In this document: piece by piece, positions 1 to 12,990 of the stretch | Layout of the letters: each line of letters begins with the position of its first letter | How positions within the stretch are numbered: the first letter of the stretch is position 1 | From: Pholis gunnellus | Lineage: Eukaryota > Chordata > Actinopteri > Perciformes > Pholidae | Length of the DNA stretch: 64,000 bases | Direction: 5' to 3' | Assembly: GCA_910591455.2 (NCBI GenBank) | Contig: OU342816.1 | Span: 9,004,800-9,068,799 of the forward strand | Translations under genes and position numbers: made by a program | The notes under the pieces: model-generated | Told to the model about the DNA's origin: nothing | The model's input: only the letters and a program-made list of their open reading frames with translations | The model's database searches: none

Positions 1-3000
1 TTATCTGGCTTAAGACTATGGTGGTAACCATAAATCAATGTCCTAAATAAACGTTTCAATGAATATAATAGGGATAAAAAGGAGCTTCACAGGAGTTATA
101 AAGAATTAGATTTTGCCAAGTGAGTACATTTATTACAATGTTCTCCATGTCAACATGACCGACCCAATGGTTTAATCAAGTATAAAGATGTATAAATATT
201 TATACAGATATATAAATCAAAAAAAGATATCGTGGACCACTTTGCACTGTGTGTATCCACTCCCCTGGCTCTAAGTCATGTTTATGCTTCACTATTAACC
301 ATTTAGCCAGTGAAGCTCACGTCCAAATCACCCGTCCTTCTAGTACGATTTGCAGCACAACAATCGAATAGGGGTGAGAAGAACCAATGTCCAGCAACTT
401 TTACACTAACAAAACTTGACTTGCAAAAATACCTTCCTTTTTCTTGCAATATTTTTTTCCCTCCCTCCCTCCCTGCCGCCAGCGCTTGTTTTTTCCAAAC
501 TAGAATTCAAAACAACATTTAATTGTAAGTATGATAGAAAGGGGCTTTGGAAAGGTGCAATACCCGGATGCATCCATCTAAATCTCTATAAGAATGCCGA
601 GGCTCCCTCCATTCTGAGGTTATGGAGAGAGTCTACTTTCTGGACATGACAGGAAATATGGGAGCCATAGGGGACACTTGGAAGATATCCACAGCACCCC
701 CATAAATCTTTATTATTCACAGCTCACCGTGCCTGATATCTCTATTATGTGGTCTGAGGCTGTCATCGGTGGAGAAGCCAAACCAATTCAACCATTCATT
801 ATCAGAATAAACCAAAAAAACAACCTTGTTGAAATGTTGCTCATTATGTCTGCAACTAGGCCACCCACTACTGCTGGAACAATCCAGTTTTGGATCTTTT
901 GACCTTTCAAGCACGAAAGTATCACGCAAAGCTTAACGCTGTTATGAATCAGTGATAGTAATCCAGGTTATCATCAGCCAGAAAACTATTTTTTTTGTAA
1001 TTAGCAAACCAAAAGCCTTGTCAATCTTTATGATTTTACGTCCCTGCAGTGCTGCAAATCCCCCTCCCTCTTGCTCCTTTTCGTGCAAGAGAAAATAAAT
1101 GTGGTTTGATTACTCATGCAGGCCAAAACACATTGTCCCTTTCTCCTTATTTTCTTCACAGAAACAGCCTGTGAGAGACACCCTGGGAGAGATGTGGAGC
1201 CCTGAGACTCTGGGTTATAATCAAACACAGGAGCCACAGTATCCTGATTCAGCTACTACTACTACTGGCAGCTGCGGTGACTCAGACGTTTCAAAGGAGC
1301 ACTTAGCTGCCATTTACGGTAATGATTTATTATATAATGGGTACCTTGGAACATTCAGTTTCCCTGCTGATTTTTATTAAAGTCGGTGTCACATTTTGGT
1401 GTGTCGTCAGTCTTACCTGCATCAAAACAATAATGGCAAAGACACAACATATTAAAAAAAAGAACTGCGTGCTTTGATAATGCTCGCCAGATCGAGCCTG
1501 GGTTCTGCGGCTATGAATCATGACCACACGTACATACTGGACCAGCCAATCCAGTTGTCAACTATTCCACTGATGTTGCCAACACAGAATACGATAAGCA
1601 GGCCACAAAATGGCCATGTTGGGATTTTACTTAAGCCAAATTATACATTTACAAAAGAGTAATTAGCCAGTCTAAACATGCGCATTAATGTCTGTCTACA
1701 CATAAGCAACGATTGTGCTAAATGCTAAGCTGTCTCGTTTCGAATAAAATAAACCACATGAATAATGATGTGATATTCGAACCACTGAAAAAGTGTAACG
1801 TTTCGCTCAGTAGATGAAAATTCAGAAAGCAGTGTCAAATCCCTCCCGGTGTCCTCAGCTGTCACCTCAGGCACTCAGCGAAGGAGGATGATGCTGCTAT
1901 TGTAAGTGTGTCTGACAAAAAAAAAAACACAAGGAGTCAATTTATTTAAGTGCAAATAATATGAATATAAGCCTTGCTGCTTAGCAATACTTTCCCCCTC
2001 CAAGTTAATCTAAACAAAGTGCAAATTTCTCTGTGCCTAGAGTACTTAAGCGGTCCGACGCTTTAAGCTGAAACGACAAGCAGTTGGCTTGTCTCAATGA
2101 TAAGCCTGATTCACGTCTCATCTTGGCCAAAACGTTCCATACAACTGATCTCCTTCTTACAAAATACTCCCTAATTCCCTGTTTTACTTCTCCACTTTGG
2201 GCAGACTCATCTGAAGACTTGAAGGCTTGTCCGTCTGGAAGACAGAGAGATGAAGCGGTTCTTCTGCAATCAGCCTCGGGAGGTTTGGCTGAGATACTTT
2301 CGGTCTGAAGACAAGCTGAGGAAGTGAAAGTTTGGACACACATTCTAATCTGTAAAGTGTGTCAGAACAATTATTCATTCTGTTACATGGGTGCATGTTT
2401 CATTTCTACATTTAACACGAATGTTTCTGTTGTTGTGTTATAAAGGACATTAGTGAGTACTATAACCTGCTTTGAAAATAAAACATACAGTATGTGTTCT
2501 ATTTTAAATAAATTCCAAACAACAGACTTTAACTGCATTTAGATGTCGAGAGTCTTGAGATATTTTGATGGGTGAAAGACAAAATGGTCAGTTCACCGAT
2601 GGTCTCCCCAAAGAAATCGTGTCTGTGCATTTTACCTCACTTTGTTACTGTGGTACTGTAAACCTCTGAGTTTTAAATTCATGTCCATGAACATCACAGT
2701 ATTTCCTGATGTAGGCAATGAATGAGCCATTAAATGTAAATCACTGCTGAAGAATTGTTGCATATAAATTCATATGAGACACGGTTTCGGAGAAAGACAG
2801 GAGAAGAATGGAGAAATCATGAATAAAGTGCAATACATGAAGCAAGGGAGAAAAACATGACCTCATACGTTTAAGTTAGTTTCAATGTTAAGCTTCATGT
2901 GGTTAAATGTGAAGCAGCACCTCTGTGGCTCTGTAGGAAGAATAAATGAATGAAAAGGAGCTCCTCTGCCTTATGCCCATTATGGTCTGCTATCAAAGAA

Positions 3001-6000
3001 TATTTATTACACTTGTAAATGGTGATTGCAGGGTAAGATACTGCCGATGCCCCGGCAAATCGAACTTTTGACTGCTTCTGTATCTGAGCACATTCACTGT
3101 AAGCCAAGCAATAAAACATCTGCACTTCTCACAGTCTCATGGGGAGACTCAGACTGACGGGCAAAAGCACATGTTCAGAGAGACAAAAGCTGTTGGCAGC
3201 GAGTAAATCAAATAATTATAGAAGAATCATAACAGAACTGAATGAACACACGGTGCTCATTCACTGCAGGAAAGTAATTATGCAGGGCTCGAGTTTGTCT
3301 GAATAAATCTTGTCAGATGACAGTCATGGAAATCAACTGAAAAGGAAACTTGCAGAGAACACCTTGGAAAGCAGCTACTTTCTGCTATTGTTTTCACTGC
3401 GTATGACCAAGTGAACGCTCTGAGATCTCCGCTGATTTGTTCTGCTCTTATTGAATCCATTAGGAAGGTTTACATGCGGGAGTTTTTGCTCCGGACTGAG
3501 TAGCAGACGAATAATCTGGATGGAATGCCGGCTGTAACCCCACAAGTAAAGCTTGTCCTTATTGTTTTTATTTGAAAAACCTGCAGAGGATAATGCCTGA
3601 CGTTTCCTTGACATTGACGGGTCAGTGACCTACACCTCCTTGCAGAGCTTTGGGGAAACGCTCTGCACACAGTGGAAAAACATCAGGTGTGCACGTGATG
3701 TGCAGAGCCATGGGGATATAAATGGGCATCTGTGGTGTTTTAAAATGCTGAAAACACTCGGTGCAGCGTTGTCGATAGATTTAAGGAAAAGCTTGACTCA
3801 GGCAGTCTATCAATCTATCGATCATAAATCAACATAATGGCTAGTAATGTGAAACATGCTTCGCCTCCACCACAATCAGCTTCTTCCCTTTTAAAGGCTT
3901 TTTCTTTCAAAGTGCCCTTTTCTGTTTGCAGTACTGAGCAGAAGTGGTTTTGTTGTCCTGTTTGCTTTTTTTTTTGTTTTGTTCAGCCTATGGTGTTGGT
4001 TTAACCTCCCAGATTGAGGGCCAAGAGTGTTTTCTTAAGTTCGGTATCTCCCTCAGACCTTTGGCTCACATCGTGGACACAAACGTAGCAGACAAAGAAG
4101 GCTGGAAGACATCAAGACAGGGGGACAGTATTTGGGCGGTGGGATGGATCGAAGTAGACGGTGAGGTTTCATAACTGACACATGGACAAATGAAAAAAAA
4201 AAAGCAATTCAGGACTCTGAACCTTATTGTGAACTCAGACTAAGCTGCTGCTGACATCCTGACAATCCTCACCGACTAAGAGGCGGACAGGCAGTAGGAC
4301 CGCGACCAGCTCTCCCGCCGCCGTCGTCTACCGTAGAAACACAGAGAGAAACAGAACAGAGAGAGCAGTATGGAGACCATTAGGACCTTTGCAGAGCGGG
4401 GAAGATTGAATAATCCTGGCAAACGCTTATACTCAGCTTCCCTCCCTTTCCTCTGTGCTTTCCAACTGGGTGCCATCCACACGACCTTTGAACTCCGCCT
4501 TAGTTACCGTGGCACCGTCATTCATGCAAATAAAGAATTACTAATTAGAAAGATGCCCCACCCTATAATGTGTTGGCTGGGCGACGCCACAGCCTGGACA
4601 GTGTTGAATACAGGCACAGAACATGAGATCATGACGCATGTGTAACTGCTCTTTATTATTCACAATCAGTAGACGCTGTGGAGGGCTACAACACAGAACG
4701 AAAAGGTTAATCAAGGCTGTTTGGGGTTCTTCTGTCTGGTGTTGTACCTTGTTTTGTTGACGCTGAGAGTGGCTGTGATGATAGCTAATCTTTTATTTAG
4801 GTTTATCATTTCAAGTATTGAAATGTAATTATCTTATCATCTTGTAAAAGACACTGCGCTTACATGTGCAGTCCACTGAGACACCAGTCCAACTCGGCTA
4901 ACCATTAGTCACGCTGGCTAATGTTGGCAAACAGTAAATGGATATTGTTGCGTAACTGACATCTGATATCAAGACTCTTCTGTTCTCGCGCTACTAATAA
5001 CTGCCACTTGTTGAGATCCAGTTTTTGTGAATATGTTATTCACAGATAAATATGTGAAAGTATAAATGTATTTCTGAATTTCCCATGAAAGTGTTTTTCT
5101 AACAACTGGAAAAATAATGCAAATCCTACGGAGTCTCAACATTTGTAAAGAGTTCATGGAACAGTTTATATGTAGTCCATATTTCATGTCCTGCCTGAGG
5201 TACTTCCAGCCTTCTAAAAGCCAACAGATTGATTGACTGACCATAAACTCAAATGTTTGGGCTCTCACCAGAGTATTTCACACCTGCACATTCTCACACG
5301 GAAACACTCGGGAGCTGTGGGGAAATGAGCATTTTTTTAGAAGCACATTGTATTTTTCTCACACATTCAGACTTTGCCTTTGCTGACTGATTGCTCTGCG
5401 CTGCAATCCAGAGAACAATTATTTTTTTTCAACATTTAAAATCTTGATTAATGGTGCTATTTCTAAACAATGTACAAACAATGTGGATTAAACACACGGT
5501 CAAAATGGTAATTAGACAGGCTAAAGAGGCACGAAACTCTCAGCGGAATTATTCTCTTCCATTCTTGTAATTTCTCAGTAATTAACAACGCAGCAGAGTT
5601 TACGGGCCTGTTATTTTGGCTCTATTACACAGAATCTAATAGTTTTTCTAAAACCCCGAAAGTACTGGGGTAAACTTTTCCCATCTCTACCCTTCACCCC
5701 CTCCATCTCACCCTGCTTCCTCCTGCAGTGTGAGGTGTGAGTGACACTAGTGAGGGAGTCCTGTAAAGCAAGGTCAGCGCAAATGAGAACCAGGCTCACA
5801 CTGACTCAGCTGGCTCCTTTCTCCTGTCACTTTTTTCTAAGCTTGATGCCACAGGAAAAAACTCACTAAAAATAGCAATTCAGAGGCCATGAGCCAGAGC
5901 GCCCCGGTGACTGTTTTTCCTCCTTGAATCCTTTCAGTCACGCAAGTGGAAGAGCACAAAAGCGATGCAGAAATAATTCTGAGGTATTTCTGCAGTTCTT

Positions 6001-9000
6001 TAGGTTGATGAACGTCTTGGATTGCAGTGGTGTAATATACATTACGTTGATGAGTGGAAGTTTACCACTTGACAATATCAAAGTGCAAACACAACACAAA
6101 CAAGAAGGCAGACGACTTGTGCACCGACATCACAGCGTCTCAACACACGTACACACACATCTCTCTAACAACACAGCAATGGAGAACAGTGAGAAGCTTT
6201 TCCTTCACCAGCAGAGACAACAACGGACAAACAGCATGAAACTGGATCTTGGCACTAAAGGTACCGCTGAGAGCCTTTGAATGTCAGTGTGTAGGGATGT
6301 ATGTGTTCATGGTCATTTCCTGGGGTGGGGGATACCAGAGAGGGGGGAACAGGTTCACAGGGGCCTGCCTGACCTTGGAGGAGAAGTTACCTCAGCCAAC
6401 TTTCACGGGTCCTGTTTGTAGCTCTGGGAATCTGTTCAAAGAAATTTCCCGGTGAAGAGGACACAACGAATAGATTATTGAATTAAGGTACTCCTATCTT
6501 ACCTTAAAGTCAAATGTAATGTTGCTGACACAAATAAAGTGATATGCAAAATGATGGACAATCTACTTATTGTGTAAAATTCAAATTGATACTTTTGATT
6601 TCATGAAACGTAGAAACGAAAAAGGCCAAAAGACTTGTTAGCGGTACTCTGGTGACTTAGTATTGCACTTCAACGTTGGTGGACTCAAAATGGACACAAT
6701 TGAAAAAGAATGGTCAAAATGTGTGCACCCGAGGACAAGATATCCTGACTTTTAGTCCCATTATGGGTCGAGCAACAATAACACCGATCCTATATTTCCC
6801 ATTACACAATCAAGACCTTTCCTGCCTCCTAAATGCCCGCTTGCTTTAAGTCCCAAGAATTCAATCTTCCCACGGAGGTCACAGAAGACATTATACAATT
6901 GTTTTCTCAGGTATATACTCCTTATGACAACTAAACTCGGTTGCATGCCCCTTAAAATATTTGGTCACCAAATATGTGCATGTGACCGTTATGAGGAAAT
7001 AAGAAAATAATTGTGTGAGAGCTAATGTCCTTAAACATGCCAGATTTAGTGAGGTTACTGAATAACAAAGTTCACGGCTGCCCAACAGCATCATTTCTTT
7101 CTTTCATTTTTTCATTTACTTTTTTGAGCATGAGAATTTGTTCATGTAAGGTTGTTGACCAACCATCCATCTTGGATGGCTTTAGTTTAAAAAGCAGCTG
7201 CCAGAAATGTCTTTTTTTTTATCAGACTGAATTAAGTGTAATCATTGGAAAGAGGACTCCAGGCAAAATAGTTAATATCTTTCAGATGCTTTTAGTCTTT
7301 TTCATAATAACATGAAACGCAGGCATTATTGCTGCACAACAGACACCACATTTAGCACTTACTAACAACAGTTTTTCATTAATATGCCTCAATATAAAAA
7401 AAAGCCCTGCAGGACCTCAATCTCAGTTAAAAGTTACAATTAAGATTTCTACTTTCAGAGCTGTTCCTCTTTATTGGCCTTGGTACTGGCCTACATTTAT
7501 GAATACTATCTCATCTGCTGCGGTGCATCAATGCTGGTGTGCAATATACAGCGCACAATACTTTATACGTAACAGCTGCTTGCATAGTTAGTGTTTTAGT
7601 AGCTGCACATTAATATGCATGTCCTGATTCATCATTTAATAAAGTTGAACTGATGGAAGTCAGAATGAAAGAGCACCTGGATGCTAACTACAGCGCGGGC
7701 CAAGTCTAACATGATATTTACAGGCTCGGTTTCCAGCAGTGCAGCTGCAGATTACCCAGACCCACTGGAAAGAAAACATGGTCTTCAACAGAGTGTGCTT
7801 TCTTGGAATGTTTTCCCGAGAGTGGAGAATACGTTTTTTACATAATTGTGTTTCTCTTTCTTTCTTTACAATTGAAGGTTACGTTGAAATTCTGTATTTG
7901 TGCTCCATTTTAAAAGCGCAAACAGTGCTACATTAAAATGGATACAATCTCCTGTAGAGTACGTAAATGGAAGTTAAATTAGGTGAAATATTAAACATTT
8001 AAAACAACATTTTACAGTGATAGTCTCAGAGGTCTCAGCTGACTCAGAAGAAAGATGTTGAGCATATTAAAGCCCCTTCAAACTTGGTTTTAAACCTTAG
8101 TCTTTGACCACTTGGGATACTTATAGTAATATATCTAAAACATTAGATGTTGTTGACTAAAGTACAAAAGTTTAAGTTTGAGATAAAATACTGTTAAAAT
8201 GTGTTTTTTTAAGGAACCCATTGCTCAGATTAAGATTGACAAGTCTAGTTACAAAAATATTATAGTATTTATATAGCCTACTGTTTTCAAAACATGGGAT
8301 CTTCAGCTTTTACAATCCTTAAACTGTCTGTATGTTTTCCAAACTCTGTCTTGTTACGAAGTCGCCTGTTTCATCAATAAAGTCAAACAAACATAGCCTT
8401 CTTGAAGAGCAAGTTGTGTTCAAAAGATCCGGGATAATTATTTAGTCAGTCCACAATAACATGTCTGGTATCGCTGGAGAATAGAAATTCCAAGCTTTCT
8501 ACAGCACATAAACGCACCGCTCGAAACACACACCCCCACACACACACCCACACAAACACAATGTCACACTGACATAAATCTATGTTCTTGCCAAAATGTA
8601 TTTACCAAGGCATGTTATTTTCGGAAAAAACAGCAGATTTTGGTTACTTACGGTTCCACTGTTACTTGATGCCGACAGGAAGTCTCAGTGTGCCTCAAGA
8701 AGGCGTCAGTCAGCGGCCATCTTTGTCAAGTTTGACAGATTTTCACTGTCTGTTCGTAGCCTCCTGGTGGCTGTATCGAAGCGCTTTTTCTTTTTCTACT
8801 TTTTCGTGTATCGAAGCACTTACACCTACGAGCCTTATCACTCTATTGATCTCAATGAGAGATGAATAGAGTTCCTTTCTCTATTTATCTGCCTGTATGT
8901 ACAGAGCTCTTCATGGACTTTTTATTGGGTTTGTTATTATTTCAATGTTCTGGGGAATTATGTTATTTGTAACATGGCTGTATGGAAATGAGTCATTTTT

Positions 9001-11011
9001 AAGTAAAACTCCCAGTAAGCAGTCAACGTGTAAGCTAAACAGTAAATATGGCCAAACACGGAGATCATCTTATAAATTGTATTTGAAATTGAAACCGGTT
9101 TACAGACAGTGGATTCATATTCCTTCCTATGTTTCAAAAGTGACCAGATATATGTATATAGGCTAAACCTTATGGTTGAGGAGCTATTCCTGATTCACTT
9201 AATGGACGTTCAACTGAGTACACTGGGTCCATCAATTGTCTTGATAAATGAATCTTGTCGTTCATAACTTGGTCATTTCAAGTGTTCAATAGGTTTCCAG
9301 TACCATGGTGCTCATTACTAGAACACCTGATGAAGGAGATGTATGCATTGTGTCTTAGTTGATCACCACGGTATCACAGATTAATATTAGGCCTACAATA
9401 CACATCCGTATGACACACACACATATATAAGTATCATACTGTACCAACAATTTTTTAATTTGGCTAACAACATCTCCAGGGAAAGGACTTCTGCTCCAGA
9501 GAGATTTGTCCCAGATTTGACGAAATATCCTGCCAAGTATGTGCCTGTAGGAGCTGGATCTGGGCCAATATCAGCTGGGGAGATTGTTGTGGGCCATGTG
9601 TGTCACTGTGTAGTAGCCTATAAGTGTGTGCGTGTGCACGTGTGTGCGTATGATTATTCGGAGATGTGTGGGGTTAGTGAAGGAGTAGGCTGCAAAGGAA
9701 GTCTTGGGACAGCAGGCTGTAAACACAGCTGTGTTGAGGTGAATGTGTAAGTGAGGGCAGCAAGCTTTTTTTTTTTTTTGCTGGCAAGATTTTAGTTATA
9801 TGTTCATTATTCTGTGAAGTGTATAATTGAACCTCAGCTGACTACAAATGTAAGCTTGTTCACTGTATAAACAACATAATCAACATTCAAATATAGTTAG
9901 TATTGCAATTCGTCATCACCTCTCATTTCGCAAGAAGTCGTGTGCATGTTTCACTTTACCACCGGAGCTTCTGTCTCTGGCATTTTCTTTTGCACCTCGT
10001 CAAAGCCCATGTCCAGCTCCTTCTGTACATAACAACAACCACAGGAACACGGCAACGGCTGCGTGTGATCACCAAATGAGGCAGAAATCCCCTGCAGCTA
10101 TGCAAACACGTCTGTGCTCCATATGAATAAACATTTTGCAATTATTCAGCTACATCAACCTCATATGCCTTTATATGAGCTGGAAGAACTGAATCCACTG
10201 GTGACTGGATCTTGGCTGGATCTCAGGTTTTCTCCGATACGTTTGAAGGCCTTTACTCTATCTTGTGATAGAAACATATTGTGGAGAGCATTTTCAGGAC
10301 GTAAATTCAAATTGCATTACATTTAGCAGAATATAAAAGTAAAATCAAATGTCTTGTGTATTGTATATTAGTATGTTTGTGATACCAAGTTAAACACATC
10401 ATGTCAAGTCAGGGGTTTGATATAGATGACCTCAGTCTACTACAGTGGGTGCCATTCTGTAGCCTAATGTCTACTAATTTAATTGTTAGTTTTTTTTAAT
10501 CTATATATTTGTGTTGTGTTTTTTCTTTTTGTCCATCTCGGTTTCTAAAAACAATGTTGGAAATCATTCTTTTAAATGGGATTTCTTGGATTCAACCAAA
10601 CCAAACCAAAATTAAAAAAAACAAATAAATCCATCTTGATCATAATGATGATACAGTATACTCCTATACTGCTTGCAGGGCTACTGTTCAGTTTTACCTT
10701 CAGCTGTATATTTAATGTTCTTTAAAGCCAGATGGTGACCATACTGGGTGTAAGTCTCCGTCTCCTGGCCCACTGCCCTCATAAGGTCTGCTATGATTTT
10801 GCCCAAAGCCAAATCTGCCCCTCCTTTCAGTAACAGCCCTCTCATAAATCTCTGAAGTTAACACCAGCTCTTCAAAGTTACCATTCACAGCTAAGATAAC
10901 TGGACGATTGTTAAACTTGAATTGTTTTTCAGTTCTTCCCTCAAAGCCTTGGTTTGAATTCTAAAAAAAAGAAGAGTCTGACTCCAGTTTGTCAAAAGAG
11001 ATCAGTAGGAA
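1..11011. other. intergenic or unassigned AT-rich sequence
   Basis: Only short open frames without recognisable domains. No tRNA or rRNA gene is evident by eye. One segment at 1162-1318 on the plus strand has good exon borders (listed separately). There are small poly-A/T runs and short AC tracts but no long satellite. Confidence 0.5.
1162..1318 (+). other. possible unassigned coding exon
   Basis: A pyrimidine-rich tract and acceptor (ccttattttcttcacag) precede a 157-nt open segment that ends ATT TAC G, then gtaatg. The translation starts KQPVRDTLGEMWSPETLGYN and ends DVSKEHLAAIYG, with balanced amino-acid use and an ACT repeat giving four threonines. I do not recognise the protein, and no partner exon was found on the plus strand nearby. 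It may be chance; conservation would decide. Confidence 0.25.
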
Positions 11012-12990
11012 TTTATTATTTGCTTTAGATACATGTACAGCTCTCTTCTTCTGCCATTACTCCACTGATCAGTCACTGGCAGTCATCTCAAACTGAACTC
11101 CAAATGGAGGTCCTCCAACACAGAAAGGTTTCTGAAACACCTTGATTATGAGTTGAGAACATGTTGTGCCGGAGCTAGGTTTGCGGCATAGCTTTTAGCT
11201 GAACCGGTGCCAGCTTCACATGAGGCGATTTGTAGAGTTATGTTGAACAAAGAACGTAGTTAAAGCCATCCCTTGAAAACAAACGCTCCAATTACCTAAA
11301 AAAGATTAAAAACAGGCCAGAGGGATAAGTACATATTGAAGAATGACAAGGGCAGTCATGAAGCCTTTGCTACACAAGCAGACTGCTAAAACTGGATCTG
11401 AACAATGTGAGAAAAAAACAGAAGGTGCAGATGATGAGTTAAACACATGGAACCAGAAAACACCTCATCATGTCACTGACAATCTAGATGAGCGAATCAC
11501 ACCAATAAAATGCACAGAACAGAGAGTTAAGATGGAAAATAATTACTGCACCGCTTGCTATATTTATCAGGGCTCATGCATTCAGACGTTTGCTTCCTTC
11601 TTGTCTGGCTCATGTGCTACATTTGTCCAAGTTATGCCACGTTCTTGATGAGAATCCCAGCCTTTACATTGCGTGTTATTTTTGTTCTGCTGAGACGAAC
11701 AACTTCACAGTAAAATGCATTTAAGTTAGTTAAGTTAGTTGACTTTAGGAAGCACTTTCTGTCAAAGACAGTGTTGATCAGACCCCTGAATAACAAAGGG
11801 AATGTGCTGCTGTGCATAACGACAGAGTGACGAACTGCTGGAGAAGCAGGCAACAAGATTGATCACAGGTTTACTTCCAGCTGCTGTTTTAGATTTGTGA
11901 TGATCTACAATTTGACAAAAAAAAGAAAAAAATCTTAAGGTAACAACACAGCATAGTGTGAGCTGTGCTTGGTTTCCTACTGTTGAAATGTGGCAGCAAG
12001 TCCTTTTTTTCATATAAATAATGCTAAAAACACAGAAGTCTCCCTCTCACTCACATCAGAACTGTCACAAGAGTTTCTAAAAACCTAGGAGACACATACA
12101 GTACATAGCGTAGCCTGCATACATACAAATATACATATATGCAAATACAAAAAAAACAATAACCCCTCCATGTTGGAATAATGGCATTTCTGGATCTGAA
12201 ATCATAATTTCATATAAAAATATATAAAAATAAAAGTTAAAGTTAAAAAAAAAAAAGTGTCATCTGAATTGGTGAGAAAAACAATAATCTCCATTGCTGT
12301 CCCACTGTGTGACGCATTGCCAATTCAAAGAATCAGTGTCTTTGTGAACACACACAGTTTGTCAGTCCATGGGAATCACATACATGTCCAAAGGCCATAT
12401 TAAAGAAGCCACATAAGTTTAATACTGGAGTGTAAAAATGTCCACAGACACAAAGAGAGGAACAAGGTCCTTAGCTCTCTGGCCAGCCAGCGAGGTAACA
12501 TGAAAACTACACATCTAACTATCTACACACTAAGGGATCTCCGACTGCAGGGCATGGTAAGTGCACATTCCCATGAAGAGGTCAATTTATCTCTAAACCC
12601 TGATCAGTTCATTGAGATCTGCGTCACTGTTGGTATGGAAGGGTGGGCTGGTCCTGTCAACCCAGGCACATGTTCCACTTTTGTCTATTCCTGTAACAAT
12701 GCAGACCAAAGGAAGTACTTCAAAGAAAGCAGATATTCTACCAGGAGACCAGAGTTAAGTATGTCTTTGTGGCTGTGTTTATTGTCCAAAATTCATTTGG
12801 TCGGACACGGCACAACATTTCTGGTTGGACATTTGGGAAACCTTCATTGTCATGATGAAAACAATGGTTTCTGAGAATGATGTCTCCACTTGCTTCCTTT
12901 TGTTCTATGAAAAAGAACAGTCAAAAGGATGCTCCATCATTCTTTGTTCAGGTTGTCCATCTTAAAATTCTTCCTTAAATAGTTTTTCTA
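11012..12990 (-). other. dchs1 3' UTR and downstream flank (extent uncertain)
   Basis: No coding exon is seen here on either strand. Candidate poly(A) hexamers at 12778, 12418 and 11012 allow a 3' UTR of about 0.2 to 2 kb. The open frame on the plus strand at 12500-12874 has no recognisable domain and is probably chance. Confidence 0.4.
12778..12783 (-). promoter_or_regulatory. dchs1: candidate poly(A) signal AATAAA for dchs1
   Basis: AATAAA on the minus strand, about 210 nt past the stop codon and the first such hexamer downstream. Another AATAAA lies at 11012-11017 and an ATTAAA at 12418-12423, so a longer 3' UTR of up to about 2 kb is equally possible. Transcript ends cannot be read from sequence alone. 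Confidence 0.35.

Noticed and set aside
12500..12874. 124-residue plus-strand open frame downstream of dchs1.
   Set aside because: No recognisable domain or codon pattern, and it lies antisense to the likely dchs1 3' UTR.
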